From Allopusillimonas sp008369125 (GTDB lineage: Bacteria > Pseudomonadota > Gammaproteobacteria > Burkholderiales > Burkholderiaceae_B): a DNA stretch of 64,000 bases. Positions 42,113-51,491 of this stretch are shown in pieces. Under the pieces are notes generated by a model that was given only the letters and a program-made list of their open reading frames with translations, ran no database searches and was not told the origin of the DNA. Positions within the stretch are counted from its first letter, which is position 1. Every line of letters begins with the position of its first letter. The DNA lies in assembly GCF_008369125.1 (NCBI RefSeq), contig NZ_VOAY01000004.1:372001-436000 (forward strand). Reading direction: 5' to 3'. The translations under genes and the position numbers were made by a program.

Positions 42113-43342
42113 ATGCTCAATACGCTCTGGCTTGCCTTTTTTATTGTCGCTTCGATCTCTGGCCTGTTCCAGTGGGTCGTGCTGCATGACGCCGAGGTAT
42201 TCGGTCGTATCGTACGCAGTCTGTTCGACATGGCTGATCTGTCAGTGCAAGTGATGATTCTGCTGTTTGGCACGTTAACACTTTGGCTGGGTTTTTTGCG
42301 TATTGCCGAAGCGGCCGGTCTGGTGGAAAAGCTTGGACAACTGCTGGCACCGCTGTTCCGGCGACTGATGCCGGGCGTACCTGCAGGCCACCCGGCGCTG
42401 GGCCTGATCACGCTTAACTTTGCCGCCAACGGCCTGGGTCTGGACAATGCGGCAACGCCAATCGGCTTGCGCGCCATGCGAGAGTTGCAAAGCCTCAACC
42501 CCGAGCCCAAAACGGCCACCAATGCCCAGATTCTTTTTCTGGTGCTTAACTCTTCGTCGCTGACACTGCTGCCGGTCACTATTTTTATGTACCGTGCCCA
42601 GCAAGGTGCGCCTGACCCCACCATGGTGTTTTTGCCTATTCTGCTGGCCACCTCGGCATCATCACTGGTGGGGCTGCTGTCTGTAGCGGTCATGCAGCGT
42701 ATCCGTCTGCAAGACCCCGTCGTTCTGTTGTGGTTGGGCGGTCTGGTGCTGATACTGGGCACGTTCATGGCGGTACTGGCCACGCTCAGCACGGCTGCGA
42801 TTGCGACGTTTTCTTCACTCACGGGCAACCTTGCGCTGTTCTCCATCATCATGCTGTTTCTGATCGTCGGGGCGTATAAAAAGGTTGCCGTCTACGAGTG
42901 TTTTGTCGAAGGCGCCAAAGAAGGCTTTGATATCGCAAAAAGCCTGTTGCCCTATCTTGTCGCCATGCTGTGCGCCATTGGCGTGCTAAGAGCCTCTGGC
43001 GCACTTGATGCTGCGCTTGACGCAATCCGCTGGGCTGCCACGGGGCTCAACCTGGATACCCGTTTTATCGATGCCCTGCCCACCGCCCTGGCCAAGCCTT
43101 TCTCAGGCAGTGCGGCACGTGCGCTGCTTATCGAAACCATGCAGCATTTTGGGGTAGACAGCTTTCCCGCCCTGCTCGCAGCAACGGTGCAAGGCAGTAC
43201 CGAAACCACGTTTTATGTGCTGGCTGTTTATTTTGGCGCAGTAGGCATACAGCGGGCGCGGCACGCAGTGGGCTGCGCCTTGCTGGCCGATCTGGCGGGC
43301 GTGCTGGCTTCTATTGGCATCTGCTACTGGTTCTTCGGCTAA
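42113..43342 (+). CDS. Nucleoside-recognition (Gate) domain membrane protein, SpmA-SpmB type fusion
   Basis: Inner-membrane protein of 409 residues with about ten membrane segments in two halves. The first half has the SpmA-like Gate motif ITLNFAANGLGLDNAATPIGL; the second has the SpmB-like GSAARALLIETMQHFGVD and QGSTETTFYVLAVYFG. In sporulators these are separate proteins; fused forms are common in Gram-negatives and their transport role is unproven. ATG at 42113 preferred to an upstream TTG. Single gene with no operon partner. Confidence 0.87.
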   Translation: MLNTLWLAFFIVASISGLFQWVVLHDAEVFGRIVRSLFDMADLSVQVMILLFGTLTLWLGFLRIAEAAGLVEKLGQLLAPLFRRLMPGVPAGHPALGLITLNFAANGLGLDNAATPIGLRAMRELQSLNPEPKTATNAQILFLVLNSSSLTLLPVTIFMYRAQQGAPDPTMVFLPILLATSASSLVGLLSVAVMQRIRLQDPVVLLWLGGLVLILGTFMAVLATLSTAAIATFSSLTGNLALFSIIMLFLIVGAYKKVAVYECFVEGAKEGFDIAKSLLPYLVAMLCAIGVLRASGALDAALDAIRWAATGLNLDTRFIDALPTALAKPFSGSAARALLIETMQHFGVDSFPALLAATVQGSTETTFYVLAVYFGAVGIQRARHAVGCALLADLAGVLASIGICYWFFG

Positions 43343-43598
43343 ATGGCAAACTTTTAACAACGGGTTTATTGGCCCGTCGATCTGCCGTGCAGACGCTGCG
43401 GCCGGCACATTCTAGCCAGGCAAGTGTGGTCAGCCTATTGCAGGCCACGAAGCACTATTGTTTGAGCAAAGCGGCCAGCGTTTTATATTGCCTGACCGCT
43501 CAGGGCGGCAGCTGGCGTCTGACGGCCTGCCAACAAACAGGCGTCGCCAGCTCTTTCGCAGATTAGCATCTACCACACCCGTGCTATTTCACGGCGGT

Positions 43599-44045
43599 TT
43601 ACTGGGTCGATGTTTTCAGGTCAAACAAGCTGGTAACTTCAGCGTCGAGCACCTGCTCGTCCCGCTGGTTGTACAGGCGCCATGCCCAACGCACAATGCC
43701 GAGTTCTTTACGCGTTTCAGACGTACGCACCGAGTTGACCACGGCTTCAAGTCGCAAGGCATCACCCGCCCGCACAGGGTGGAGCCAACGCAGCTTTTCG
43801 AGGCCTGGCGAACCAAATGACTCAGAGTCATGCAGTACGGCATCTACTGCCATTCGCATGGCCAGCGAGCAAGTCAGCCAACCGCTGGCAATCAGGCCAT
43901 CCCATCGGCCCTCATGGGCACGCTCGGCATCCACATGAAACCACTGGGGGTCATAGGCCTTGGCAAAGGCCAGCATTTCGGCCTCATCAACCATCACCGG
44001 CGGGTGCTCAATCACCATACCGACTTTGAATTCACTGAATTTCAT
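43599..44045 (-). CDS. MaoC-family (R)-hydratase-like hot-dog protein
   Basis: Single hot-dog domain of 148 residues with the MaoC pattern: KFSEFKVGMVIEHPPVMV at the N-terminus, AYDPQWFHVDAERAHEG (the usual Asp-x-Asn-x-x-His motif is reduced to DPQWFH), the GLIASGWLTCSLAMR helix and the LRWLHPVRAGDALRLEAVV core. GGAG lies 8 nt before the ATG. A longer 192-codon frame has no support. It probably acts on an enoyl- or hydroxyacyl-CoA; substrate unknown. Confidence 0.88.
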   Translation of the reverse strand: MKFSEFKVGMVIEHPPVMVDEAEMLAFAKAYDPQWFHVDAERAHEGRWDGLIASGWLTCSLAMRMAVDAVLHDSESFGSPGLEKLRWLHPVRAGDALRLEAVVNSVRTSETRKELGIVRWAWRLYNQRDEQVLDAEVTSLFDLKTSTQ

Positions 44046-44198
44046 GAACACTACTCCGGGTAAGCCCAATGCAAAAATGAAATCGGCGACAAGGCCGGCT
44101 CGGGCTAAACTTATTATTGACAGGCCAACCTTATAGTTTACCCTTGAAGCAATTTTGTTGCGAATTTGGGTGAGCACGAATAGGTAAAGAAGGCATTA

Positions 44199-44261
44199 TA
44201 TTGGCTCTGACTATTGGCTCTGACTTTGATCTCTGACCATCGGGTCTAAATATTGGCTCTG
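44199..44261. repeat. Short repeats of TATTGGCTCTGAC
   Basis: Two exact abutting 13-bp copies (44199-44211, 44212-44224) and a partial third of 11 bp (44251-44261), in the 294-bp non-coding stretch between the MaoC-type and tsaC genes. The rest of that stretch shows only a 10-bp palindrome (GTTACGTAAC, 44327-44336) at the tsaC 3' end. Confidence 0.85.
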
Positions 44262-44339
44262 GCCAACATATCGCTGTCACGCTCTCCCACCTCAATACGT
44301 GGCAGCCACTGACACAAAAAAAATCTGTTACGTAACGGA

Positions 44340-45371
44340 TCAGCCAAATGCCGCAGCAGCGCGCCCTATACGGTCATTAACCGCGCGCCAGGCTTCCGTG
44401 CCAGGCGGTTGCTCGATATAGATGCAGTTGTAATCCTGGGCATCGAGCGCCCTCAGCACCGCGTAGAGGTCACGTGCAAAAAGTGCTGGATCACACGAGC
44501 AGACCCGCCAATCAATGTAGCTTGCCGACGCATCGGGGGGCGCCTCAAACACCAGTGCCACCACGCGACGATTTTCGGCACGGGATGGCATTAACTCACC
44601 CCGCGCCATGGCCAACACCTGAGCTCGCGTCACCAGCCGCAACGGCGTGTGGGGCGCATAATGCGCCTTGAGCGAGCCAGACACCCTGGGTGCTGTGGCA
44701 TCGGGCCGCGCAGGCGGCTTGCCCAACACATCCGCAAGCTGTTCGGCCGTAATATGCCCTGGACGCAGCAACACGGGCCCTATGCCGTCATCCAGACGCG
44801 ACACATCCACAATGGTTGACTCAATGCCTACGTTTGAAGGCCCGCCTTCCAGCACCATCAGGCGATCTTCACCCAGTTCGGGAAACTCGGCGCGCACATG
44901 GGCAGCCTGCGTCGGCGATACCTGCCCGAACTTATTGGCCGACGGTGCAGCCACCCCACCCTGACCACTCGGCTTCAGGCGCGCAAATTCACGTAACAAT
45001 GTCTGAGCCACAGGGTGCGAAGGGCAGCGCAGACCCACGCTGCTTTGCCCGCCACTGACAGCAGCGGGAATATGACTGGCTCGCGGAAGAATAAGCGTAA
45101 GCGGACCGGGCCAGAACGCCTGAATCAATGCACGGGCCTCGGCCGGTATGGAAGCAGCCCAATAAGTCAGGTCGGCTTCGGGTGCTACATGAACAATAAC
45201 GGGATGATTAGCAGGCCGGCCCTTGGCCGCATAGATGGCGGCGATAGCTTCAGGGTTCTCGGCGTCACCCCCCAGCCCATAAACGGTTTCGGTGGGAAAC
45301 GCCACCAGCCCGCCAGCGGCCAGCTTTTGTGCTGCCTGCGCCAAGAGGCGTGACATATCGGGCGAATTCAT
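44340..45371 (-). CDS. tsaC: L-threonylcarbamoyladenylate synthase (Sua5 type)
   Basis: Makes threonylcarbamoyl-AMP, the first step of tRNA t6A modification. At 343 residues it is the long Sua5 form: a YrdC domain (residues ~10-205; GGLVAFPTETVYGLGGDA, KGRPANHPVIVHV, FWPGPLTLIL, APSANKFGQVSPT, STIVDV) then a C-terminal Sua5 domain. It overlaps purK by 4 nt, the last cistron of purE-purK-tsaC, an order seen in related genera. TsaE of the same pathway is at 17280-17837. Confidence 0.93.
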   Translation of the reverse strand: MNSPDMSRLLAQAAQKLAAGGLVAFPTETVYGLGGDAENPEAIAAIYAAKGRPANHPVIVHVAPEADLTYWAASIPAEARALIQAFWPGPLTLILPRASHIPAAVSGGQSSVGLRCPSHPVAQTLLREFARLKPSGQGGVAAPSANKFGQVSPTQAAHVRAEFPELGEDRLMVLEGGPSNVGIESTIVDVSRLDDGIGPVLLRPGHITAEQLADVLGKPPARPDATAPRVSGSLKAHYAPHTPLRLVTRAQVLAMARGELMPSRAENRRVVALVFEAPPDASASYIDWRVCSCDPALFARDLYAVLRALDAQDYNCIYIEQPPGTEAWRAVNDRIGRAAAAFG

Positions 45372-46546
45372 GATTGATAGTCAATGCCCAGGGCCGCTGC
45401 CACTTGCCCAGCTGCCGCCTGCGCATCGGCCAGCGTGTGGCCGAGTATATTTATATGCCCCATTTTGCGCCCCCGGCGCGGCTCGATCTTGCCATACAAA
45501 TGCAGGCAGGCGCCCGGTACGCCAAGCACTGACGCCCAGTCGGGGTCGCGCTGATGACCGCTGGCGGCGTCAAACCAGATATCGCCCATTACGTTAAGCA
45601 TGACGACGCTGGCCAGACACTGCGTAGTGCCCAAGGGCATACCAGTCATGGCACGCACCTGCTGATCGAACTGGCTCGTTACGCAAGCATTCATGGTGTA
45701 GTGGCCGCTGTTGTGTGGGCGCGGTGCGATCTCGTTGACGATAAGGCTACCGTCTTCAAGCACAAAAAACTCTACACACAGCACACCTACGTAGCCAAGC
45801 GCTTCAGCGATCCGCACGGCGGCGGCACCGGCCTGCGCATCAACGTCAGTGCCGCTTTGGGCCGCATCGACCGTCGATACAGCGAGAATGCCGTCACGAT
45901 GCTCATTGCGCGCAGCCGGATAAAGTACGGTCTGGCCGTCATGACCTCGGGCCACGACAACAGATAACTCAAACGCCAGCGGCAGCATGGCCTCAAGCAC
46001 GCAACTCGCACCCTCAAACTGCCTGAACGCGGCCAGGGCCTCATCGCGCGTTTTGACACGCGCCTGCCCTTTTCCGTCGTAACCCAGCCTGGCCACCTTG
46101 AGAATGCCTGGGAAGAGTACATCGGGCGCGGAGACAATATCGGCCTGATCTTGCACGGCCACATGAGGCGCAACCGGCACGCCAGTGCCCTGAATGAAGG
46201 CTTTTTCGAGAATACGATCTTGCACAATGGCCACCGCGTCAGCACCCGGGCTGACCCGCGTGCCATGCGCCAGTATGCGCAGGCTCTCGGCGGGCACATT
46301 CTCGAACTCGGTACTGACTGCGTCGCACATGGACGACAGACGAGCCAGGGCCTCTGCGTCTGTATAACCCGCCCTGATATGGCACTCTGCAACCGACCCG
46401 GCAGGACTATTTTCAGCGGGATCAAGCACAGCCACCTTGTAACCCAGGCTTTGTGCCGCATGACAAAACATACGCCCCAATTGCCCGCCCCCAAGCATGC
46501 CGAGCCAGCTGCCCGAAACTACAGGTGTTGTGGCTGGACGCGTCAT
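45368..46546 (-). CDS. purK: N5-carboxyaminoimidazole ribonucleotide synthase
   Basis: ATP-grasp enzyme converting AIR, bicarbonate and ATP to N5-CAIR. The 392 residues show GMLGGGQLGRMFCHAAQSLGYKV, the central ATP-grasp domain with LKVARLGYDGKGQARV, a glutamate pair in VEFFVLEDGSLIVNEIAPRPHNSGHYT, and the C-terminal clamp. Four-base overlaps with purE upstream and tsaC downstream show tight coupling. Feeds directly into PurE. Confidence 0.96.
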   Translation of the reverse strand: MTRPATTPVVSGSWLGMLGGGQLGRMFCHAAQSLGYKVAVLDPAENSPAGSVAECHIRAGYTDAEALARLSSMCDAVSTEFENVPAESLRILAHGTRVSPGADAVAIVQDRILEKAFIQGTGVPVAPHVAVQDQADIVSAPDVLFPGILKVARLGYDGKGQARVKTRDEALAAFRQFEGASCVLEAMLPLAFELSVVVARGHDGQTVLYPAARNEHRDGILAVSTVDAAQSGTDVDAQAGAAAVRIAEALGYVGVLCVEFFVLEDGSLIVNEIAPRPHNSGHYTMNACVTSQFDQQVRAMTGMPLGTTQCLASVVMLNVMGDIWFDAASGHQRDPDWASVLGVPGACLHLYGKIEPRRGRKMGHINILGHTLADAQAAAGQVAAALGIDYQS

Positions 46547-47094
46547 ACCGGCACCACCATGGCGCGCGCGGCATCGGTTTGTTTTGCCCTGTATGCAACC
46601 AGCTTTTCGCGCAACGCGTCATCGGTAGTGGCCACGCAAGCCACAAGGTGAAGTGCTGCGTTGGCCGCCCCTGCCTCGCCAATGGCAAAAGTAGCGACTG
46701 GCACCCCTTTGGGCATTTGTACGATGGAAAGCAAGGAGTCTTCACCTCGCAAATAACGCGACGGCACCGGCACCCCAAAAACGGGCACTGGCGTAAGTGC
46801 GGCCATCATGCCTGGCAAATGCGCCGCCCCGCCTGCCCCTGCAATAATGCCTCGCAAGCCTCGCTCAGTGGCGCTGGCACCATACTCAACCATATCGTGC
46901 GGCATGCGATGAGCAGAAACCACGCGCACCTCGTGCGCAATGCCAAACTCTTCAAGCACTGCTACTGCATGCTTCATGATGTCCCAGTCGCTGGAGGAGC
47001 CCATGATAATGCCGGCCACGGGTGCCGTGCCCTGGCCAATGCTAGTCGTGAGTGGTGTCTGATCTGGCGTGTAACGCCCTGTCTGTTCGGTCAT
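46543..47094 (-). CDS. purE: N5-carboxyaminoimidazole ribonucleotide mutase
   Basis: Class I PurE, moving the carboxyl of N5-CAIR to give CAIR. The 183 residues carry the signature AGIIMGSSSDWDIMKHAV, VVSAHRMPHDMVEY, IIAGAGGAAHLPGMMAA and PVPSRYLRGEDSLLSIVQMPKGVPVATFAIG with the catalytic His in SAHRMP. A 20-residue N-terminal extension precedes the core. 62 nt follow the purC stop, so purC-purE-purK are probably one transcript. Confidence 0.96.
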   Translation of the reverse strand: MTEQTGRYTPDQTPLTTSIGQGTAPVAGIIMGSSSDWDIMKHAVAVLEEFGIAHEVRVVSAHRMPHDMVEYGASATERGLRGIIAGAGGAAHLPGMMAALTPVPVFGVPVPSRYLRGEDSLLSIVQMPKGVPVATFAIGEAGAANAALHLVACVATTDDALREKLVAYRAKQTDAARAMVVPV

Positions 47095-47156
47095 ATGCGT
47101 GTCGGTAAAAATGGGTTAGATCAGGGCGGCGGCCCCGACCATGCCCTCTGGCGGTA

Positions 47157-48044
47157 TCAGTCGCCCTGGGTAAGGCGCGTCAAGGCCTCGCGATATTTAT
47201 CAGCAGTCTTCTGAATGACATCTGCCGGCACCTTGGGCGCAGGCGGCGTTTTGTCCCATGGCTGGGTTTCGAGCCAGTCGCGCACAAACTGCTTGTCAAA
47301 CGAGGGTGGGCTAATGCCTTCTGCGTACTGGTCGGCAGGCCAGAAACGTGAGGAGTCTGGTGTCAGCACTTCGTCCATCAGATGCAGGCGACCTGCTTTA
47401 TCAAGGCCGAACTCAAACTTGGTGTCAGCAATAATAATGCCCTTGCTTCGGGCGAACTCGGCCGCTTCAGCATACAGCTTGAGCGTAATGATGCGAATTT
47501 CTTCAGCCAGCTCGCTGCCTACCTGCTTTACGACAAAATCAAAATCAACATTTTCATCGTGAGATCCAAACTCTGCTTTGGCGGCAGGAGTAAAAATGGG
47601 TTGAGCCAGCTTGCTTGCCTGCTTGAGACCCGGGGGCAAGGCTATGCCGCATATTGCACCGGTAGCCTGGTAGTCTTTCCAGCCTGAGCCAATCAAATAG
47701 CCACGCGCCACGGCCTCGACCATAATGGGCTCAAGGCGTTTGACCACCATGGCACGACCGATAACCTGATCGCGCTCTGCCGGCGTAACAACGCTTTGTG
47801 GATCAATACCAGTTGCATGGTTGGGCAGCACGTGGCCCAACCGGCCCAGCCAGAACTCGGTCAGCGCAGTAAGTACTTCACCCTTGCCCGGAATAGGGTC
47901 ATCAAGAATGACGTCAAACGCAGAAATGCGGTCAGACGCAACAATAAGCAGTTTGTCGTCGCCTACCGCATACATGTCGCGAACTTTGCCACGGCCCAGC
48001 AGGGGTAATGAAGTAATGGTTGATTGATGCAGGGCCTGCGCCAC
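47157..48044 (-). CDS. purC: Phosphoribosylaminoimidazole-succinocarboxamide synthase
   Basis: SAICAR synthetase joining CAIR and aspartate. At 295 residues it is the longer, yeast-like form common in betaproteobacteria. Motifs: LLGRGKVRDMYAVGDDKLLIVASDRISAFD, VVKRLEPIMVEAVARGYLIGSGWKDYQ, IIIADTKFEFGLD and LMDEVLTPDSSRFWPADQY. Located after the fba terminator hairpin, ahead of purE-purK; it uses the product of PurE. Confidence 0.96.
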   Translation of the reverse strand: MAQALHQSTITSLPLLGRGKVRDMYAVGDDKLLIVASDRISAFDVILDDPIPGKGEVLTALTEFWLGRLGHVLPNHATGIDPQSVVTPAERDQVIGRAMVVKRLEPIMVEAVARGYLIGSGWKDYQATGAICGIALPPGLKQASKLAQPIFTPAAKAEFGSHDENVDFDFVVKQVGSELAEEIRIITLKLYAEAAEFARSKGIIIADTKFEFGLDKAGRLHLMDEVLTPDSSRFWPADQYAEGISPPSFDKQFVRDWLETQPWDKTPPAPKVPADVIQKTADKYREALTRLTQGD

Positions 48045-48057
48045 GGTTTATCCTTGA

Positions 48058-48092
48058 GAAGAAAACACCCCGCCCGGCAATGGCCGGGCGGG
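48058..48092 (-). terminator. Rho-independent terminator of fba
   Basis: 10-bp GC-rich stem CCCGCCCGGC / GCCGGGCGGG with 4-nt loop, then GTGTTTTC on the minus strand. It follows the fba stop by 27 nt and lies just before the purC start, so it should separate the two units, perhaps partially. Confidence 0.85.
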
Positions 48093-48119
48093 ATGCGTGT
48101 CAGAGAAACAGCAAAAACA

Positions 48120-49184
48120 TTACTGAACGACCTGAGCCAGTTCGCCGGCAGCATATCGACGAGCCATTTCGTCGAGGGCGATGGGCTTGATCTTGCTGGC
48201 ATTGCCAGCTGTGCCGAACTGTTCGTAGCGTTCGAGGCAAATACGCTTGGCCGCCTCGCGGGCAGGCTTGAGGTATTCGCGCGGATCGAACTTGGAAGGA
48301 TGCTCGGCCATAAACCGGCGGATGGCGCCCGTCATGGCAAGACGGATATCGGTGTCGATATTGATCTTGCGTACGCCGAACTTGATGGCTTCTTGAATTT
48401 CTTCGACAGGCACGCCGTAGGTTTCATTCATGTCGCCGCCAAACTCGCGGATTTCGGCGAGCAAGTCTTGAGGCACGCTGGAGCTGCCATGCATGACCAG
48501 ATGGGTGTTGGGCAGGCGCGCATGAATTTCTTTAATACGCGAGATGGAAAGTATGTCGCCCGTGGGCTTGCGGGTGAACTTGTAGGCGCCATGGCTGGTA
48601 CCAATAGCAATGGCCAGCGCGTCGAGCTGCGTTGCACGCACGAACTCGGCAGCCTCTTCGGGATCGGTAAGCAGCTGTTCCATGGTCATTGTGCCTTCGG
48701 CACCATGACCGTCTTCTTTGTCACCCTTCATGGTTTCAAGAGAACCCAGGCAACCCAGCTCGCCTTCGACGGTAACGCCAACCTTATGGGCCATCTCGAC
48801 CACGCGACGAGTAACGTTCATGTTGTACTCGAAGTCGGCAATGGTTTTACCATCTTCTTTTAGCGATCCATCCATCATGACGCTGGAGAAACCCAGATCA
48901 ATAGCACCCTGACAGATAGCGGGCGACTGGCCGTGATCTTGGTGCATGACAACCGGGATATTTGGGTATGTTTCTACCGCTGCCTGAATAAGGTACTTTA
49001 GAAAGCCTTCGCCTGCATACTTACGCGCACCCGCTGAGGCCTGCATAATGACCGGGCTGTCTGTTTGAGACGCCGCTTCCATAATGGCCTGAACCTGTTC
49101 AAGGTTGTTGACGTTGAATGCGGGGATGCCATAGCCATGCTCGGCGGCATGGTCGAGTAGCTGGCGCATGGAAACTAAGGCCAT
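48120..49184 (-). CDS. fba: Class II fructose-1,6-bisphosphate aldolase
   Basis: Zinc aldolase interconverting fructose-1,6-bisphosphate with DHAP and GAP; 354 residues, the CbbA/class IIB size. Zinc and active-site residues lie in VVMHQDHGQ (His81, Asp83, His84), VEGELGCLG, TSHGAYKF and VMHGSSSVP, plus the monovalent-cation/phosphate loop KINIDTDIRLA. GGAGC precedes the ATG. Part of the leftward central-carbon cluster with tkt, gap and pgk, but separated from them by mogA and an aldehyde dehydrogenase. Confidence 0.96.
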   Translation of the reverse strand: MALVSMRQLLDHAAEHGYGIPAFNVNNLEQVQAIMEAASQTDSPVIMQASAGARKYAGEGFLKYLIQAAVETYPNIPVVMHQDHGQSPAICQGAIDLGFSSVMMDGSLKEDGKTIADFEYNMNVTRRVVEMAHKVGVTVEGELGCLGSLETMKGDKEDGHGAEGTMTMEQLLTDPEEAAEFVRATQLDALAIAIGTSHGAYKFTRKPTGDILSISRIKEIHARLPNTHLVMHGSSSVPQDLLAEIREFGGDMNETYGVPVEEIQEAIKFGVRKINIDTDIRLAMTGAIRRFMAEHPSKFDPREYLKPAREAAKRICLERYEQFGTAGNASKIKPIALDEMARRYAAGELAQVVQ

Positions 49185-49223
49185 TGTTTAAGCTCCTGAA
49201 ATCAATATTTTAAGTAATTAGGG

Positions 49224-49850
49224 TCATTTTACCCGAATGGCCGATTTGGGACGGAAGGCCTTCACGATGTAATCATGTGTGTCGATGTACGGGCCACCGA
49301 TCAGGTCTATGCAGTAAGGCACGGCTGCAAAAATACCTGCTGCCAGCACCTTGCCATCGGCGTCCTTCAAGCCTTCAAGTGTCTCTTTTATGGCCTTGGG
49401 CTGCCCTGGCAGGTTAATGATAAGTGCTGCGTGGTCGGCGGTTTCACGGATTACCGCGACTTGCCGCGAAAGAATGGCCGTAGGTACAAAGCGCAAGCTG
49501 ATCTGACGCATCTGCTCGCCAAAGCCCGGCATTTCGCGCGTAGCCACTGCCAGCGTTGCTTCAGGGGTGCAGTCGCGCCGTGCCGGCCCCGTTCCGCCCG
49601 TCGTAAGCACCAGATCGCAACCGATGTTATCCACCAGATCGATCAGGGTTTCGGAGATCAATGCCGGCTCGTCCGGAATAAGACGACGCTCGAACTGCGG
49701 TGCCTCGGCCAGCGCTTCAGAAAGCCACGACTGCAAAGTAGGAATGCCCTGGTCTTCGTATGTGCCTGATGAGGCCCTGTCGGAAACCGATACAAGCCCA
49801 ACCAGCAGTTGATCGGGATGACTGCGAACAAAACGTGTAGAAACTGACAT
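49224..49850 (-). CDS. mogA: Molybdopterin adenylyltransferase MogA
   Basis: Adenylates molybdopterin with ATP before molybdate insertion in Moco synthesis. The 208 residues resemble E. coli MogA closely: LVSVSDRASSGTYEDQGIP, RLIPDEPALI, LVLTTGGTGPARRDCTPEATLAVATREMPGFGEQMRQ and NLPGQPKAIKE. MogA is preferred over MoaB on these. The ATG at 49850 fits the family start; a longer frame adds an unrelated 44 residues. It serves the same cofactor as the modABC importer at the window start. Sits between an aldehyde dehydrogenase gene and fba. Confidence 0.94.
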   Translation of the reverse strand: MSVSTRFVRSHPDQLLVGLVSVSDRASSGTYEDQGIPTLQSWLSEALAEAPQFERRLIPDEPALISETLIDLVDNIGCDLVLTTGGTGPARRDCTPEATLAVATREMPGFGEQMRQISLRFVPTAILSRQVAVIRETADHAALIINLPGQPKAIKETLEGLKDADGKVLAAGIFAAVPYCIDLIGGPYIDTHDYIVKAFRPKSAIRVK

Positions 49851-50030
49851 GTATTGCCTGCAAATAAACGCGCACCGGCTGCCTGGGCGGCGGACGCTGA
49901 GTAAAACGCGTGGACAAAGAACCGGTGGTGAGATGCCCCCGCGCCCAGCCAAGCCATGGGGCCTCTTTCTTGAGGCCGACATGGCTGTCTGGCGTCAATG
50001 CGCGGGACAACCCGCGCATTGACAACGCCA

Positions 50031-51464
50031 TCAGTGCTTAATGGCGATGGTCTTTAGCGTAGTAAAACCATACAGCGCCTCAAAGCCTTTTTCACGACCA
50101 TAGCCTGATTGCCCTGTTCCACCAAAAGGCAGCTCTACCCCGCCACCCGCGCCATAGTTGTTGATATACACCTGGCCTGACCGGATCTTGCGCGCAAAAC
50201 GCATCTGGCGTGCGCCATCTTGTGTCCATACCCCTGCCACCAGGCCATAAGCCGTACTGTTGGCAATATGCAAGGCCTGCTCTTCGGTATCAAACGGGAT
50301 GACCGCCAGCACGGGACCAAAGATCTCGTCCTGAGCCAAGCTGTGATCGGGAGGTACGTCACTGAGCAATGTAGGTACCTGATAAAAACCCGTTTTGGGA
50401 GCGCTGGGGTCGAGCGCCCCCTGGGCTGCAACGGTAATGCCTGAGCCATCAGCAGTGCCCAGCAAGGTACGTACGCGCTCCAGCTGTTTTGCATTAATCA
50501 GCGGGCCGCAATCAGGGTCGTCCGAGGCGGCACCTGTGCGGGTAGCACGAAACAGCTCAGATAGCCGCCCCACCACGTCGGCGTATATGGCGCGCTGAAC
50601 CAGCAGACGACTACCCGCCGAGCAGGTTTGCCCGGCATTTTGAATAATGGCATTAAGCCAGACCGGTAGCCCAGCTTCTATGTCGGCGTCTGAAAAAACA
50701 ATTTGCGGCGACTTGCCGCCGAGCTCAAGCGTGACCGGCGCAAAGTGCCCGGCGGCTGCCTGGGCAACTTGCCGGCCTGTGCCGGGTGAGCCTGTAAATG
50801 AAACATGATCAATGCCAGGATGCGCGGCAAGCGCTGCACCGGCTTCAATCCCTAACCCTGTCACGATGTTGAGCGCGCCCGCAGGCAGCCCCACCTCTGC
50901 GGCAATTTCAGCAACCCGCAGCAATGAAATGCACGCATCTTCAGCAGGCTTGACCACGCACGCATTGCCGGCGGCCAGCGCCGCACCCACACTGCGTCCA
51001 AAAATTTGCAGCGGGTAATTCCAGGGAACGATATGCCCTGTTACCCCGTGTGGCTCCCGCACCGTAAGCACGGTGTAATCGGACGGATAAGGAATCGTAG
51101 TGCCATGCAGCTTGTCGACTGCACCCGCGTAAAATTCAAAGTACCGGGCAATGGCTGCGGCATCGGCCATGGCCTGCTTCATGGGTTTGCCTGTGTCTCT
51201 GGACTCAAGGCGAGCCAGTTCTTCTTGATGGTCAAGCAACGCCGCACTAAGTCGCCACAACAGGCGGCTACGCGCGGCGGGCGCCATAGCCCCCCACTTG
51301 CCCTCAAAAGCCTTGCGGGCCGCATGCGTCGCCGAGTCAATATCAGCTTCGCCCGAGCGGGCGATTTCAGCAAACAGCTGTCCATCAGATGGATCGAGAA
51401 CCGGAAGCACCTGGCCGCCAAGGGCACTTACCCATTGATTGCCGATGAAGTTCTTGTAAATCAT
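50031..51464 (-). CDS. NAD(P)-dependent aldehyde dehydrogenase
   Basis: ALDH-superfamily enzyme of 477 residues oxidising an aldehyde to its acid. Catalytic Cys281 (NAGQTCSAGSR), general base Glu247 (LELGGKSPQ) and Asn149 (PWNYP) are present, with the cofactor motif FTGSPGTG and the C-terminal LPFGGTGQSGYGREKG. The sequence fits the betaine/gamma-aminobutyraldehyde-like group, but substrate is not settled. It begins 27 nt after the pgk stop on the same strand, so it may be co-transcribed with the glycolytic genes. Confidence 0.9.
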   Translation of the reverse strand: MIYKNFIGNQWVSALGGQVLPVLDPSDGQLFAEIARSGEADIDSATHAARKAFEGKWGAMAPAARSRLLWRLSAALLDHQEELARLESRDTGKPMKQAMADAAAIARYFEFYAGAVDKLHGTTIPYPSDYTVLTVREPHGVTGHIVPWNYPLQIFGRSVGAALAAGNACVVKPAEDACISLLRVAEIAAEVGLPAGALNIVTGLGIEAGAALAAHPGIDHVSFTGSPGTGRQVAQAAAGHFAPVTLELGGKSPQIVFSDADIEAGLPVWLNAIIQNAGQTCSAGSRLLVQRAIYADVVGRLSELFRATRTGAASDDPDCGPLINAKQLERVRTLLGTADGSGITVAAQGALDPSAPKTGFYQVPTLLSDVPPDHSLAQDEIFGPVLAVIPFDTEEQALHIANSTAYGLVAGVWTQDGARQMRFARKIRSGQVYINNYGAGGGVELPFGGTGQSGYGREKGFEALYGFTTLKTIAIKH

Positions 51465-51491
51465 AGCGTCCCCTCTCGTGAGTGATTGCAG

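Noticed and set aside
43369..43566. 65-codon rightward frame after the nucleoside-recognition gene
   Set aside because: TTG start without ribosome site, no recognisable motif, and an equally long competing frame overlaps it.
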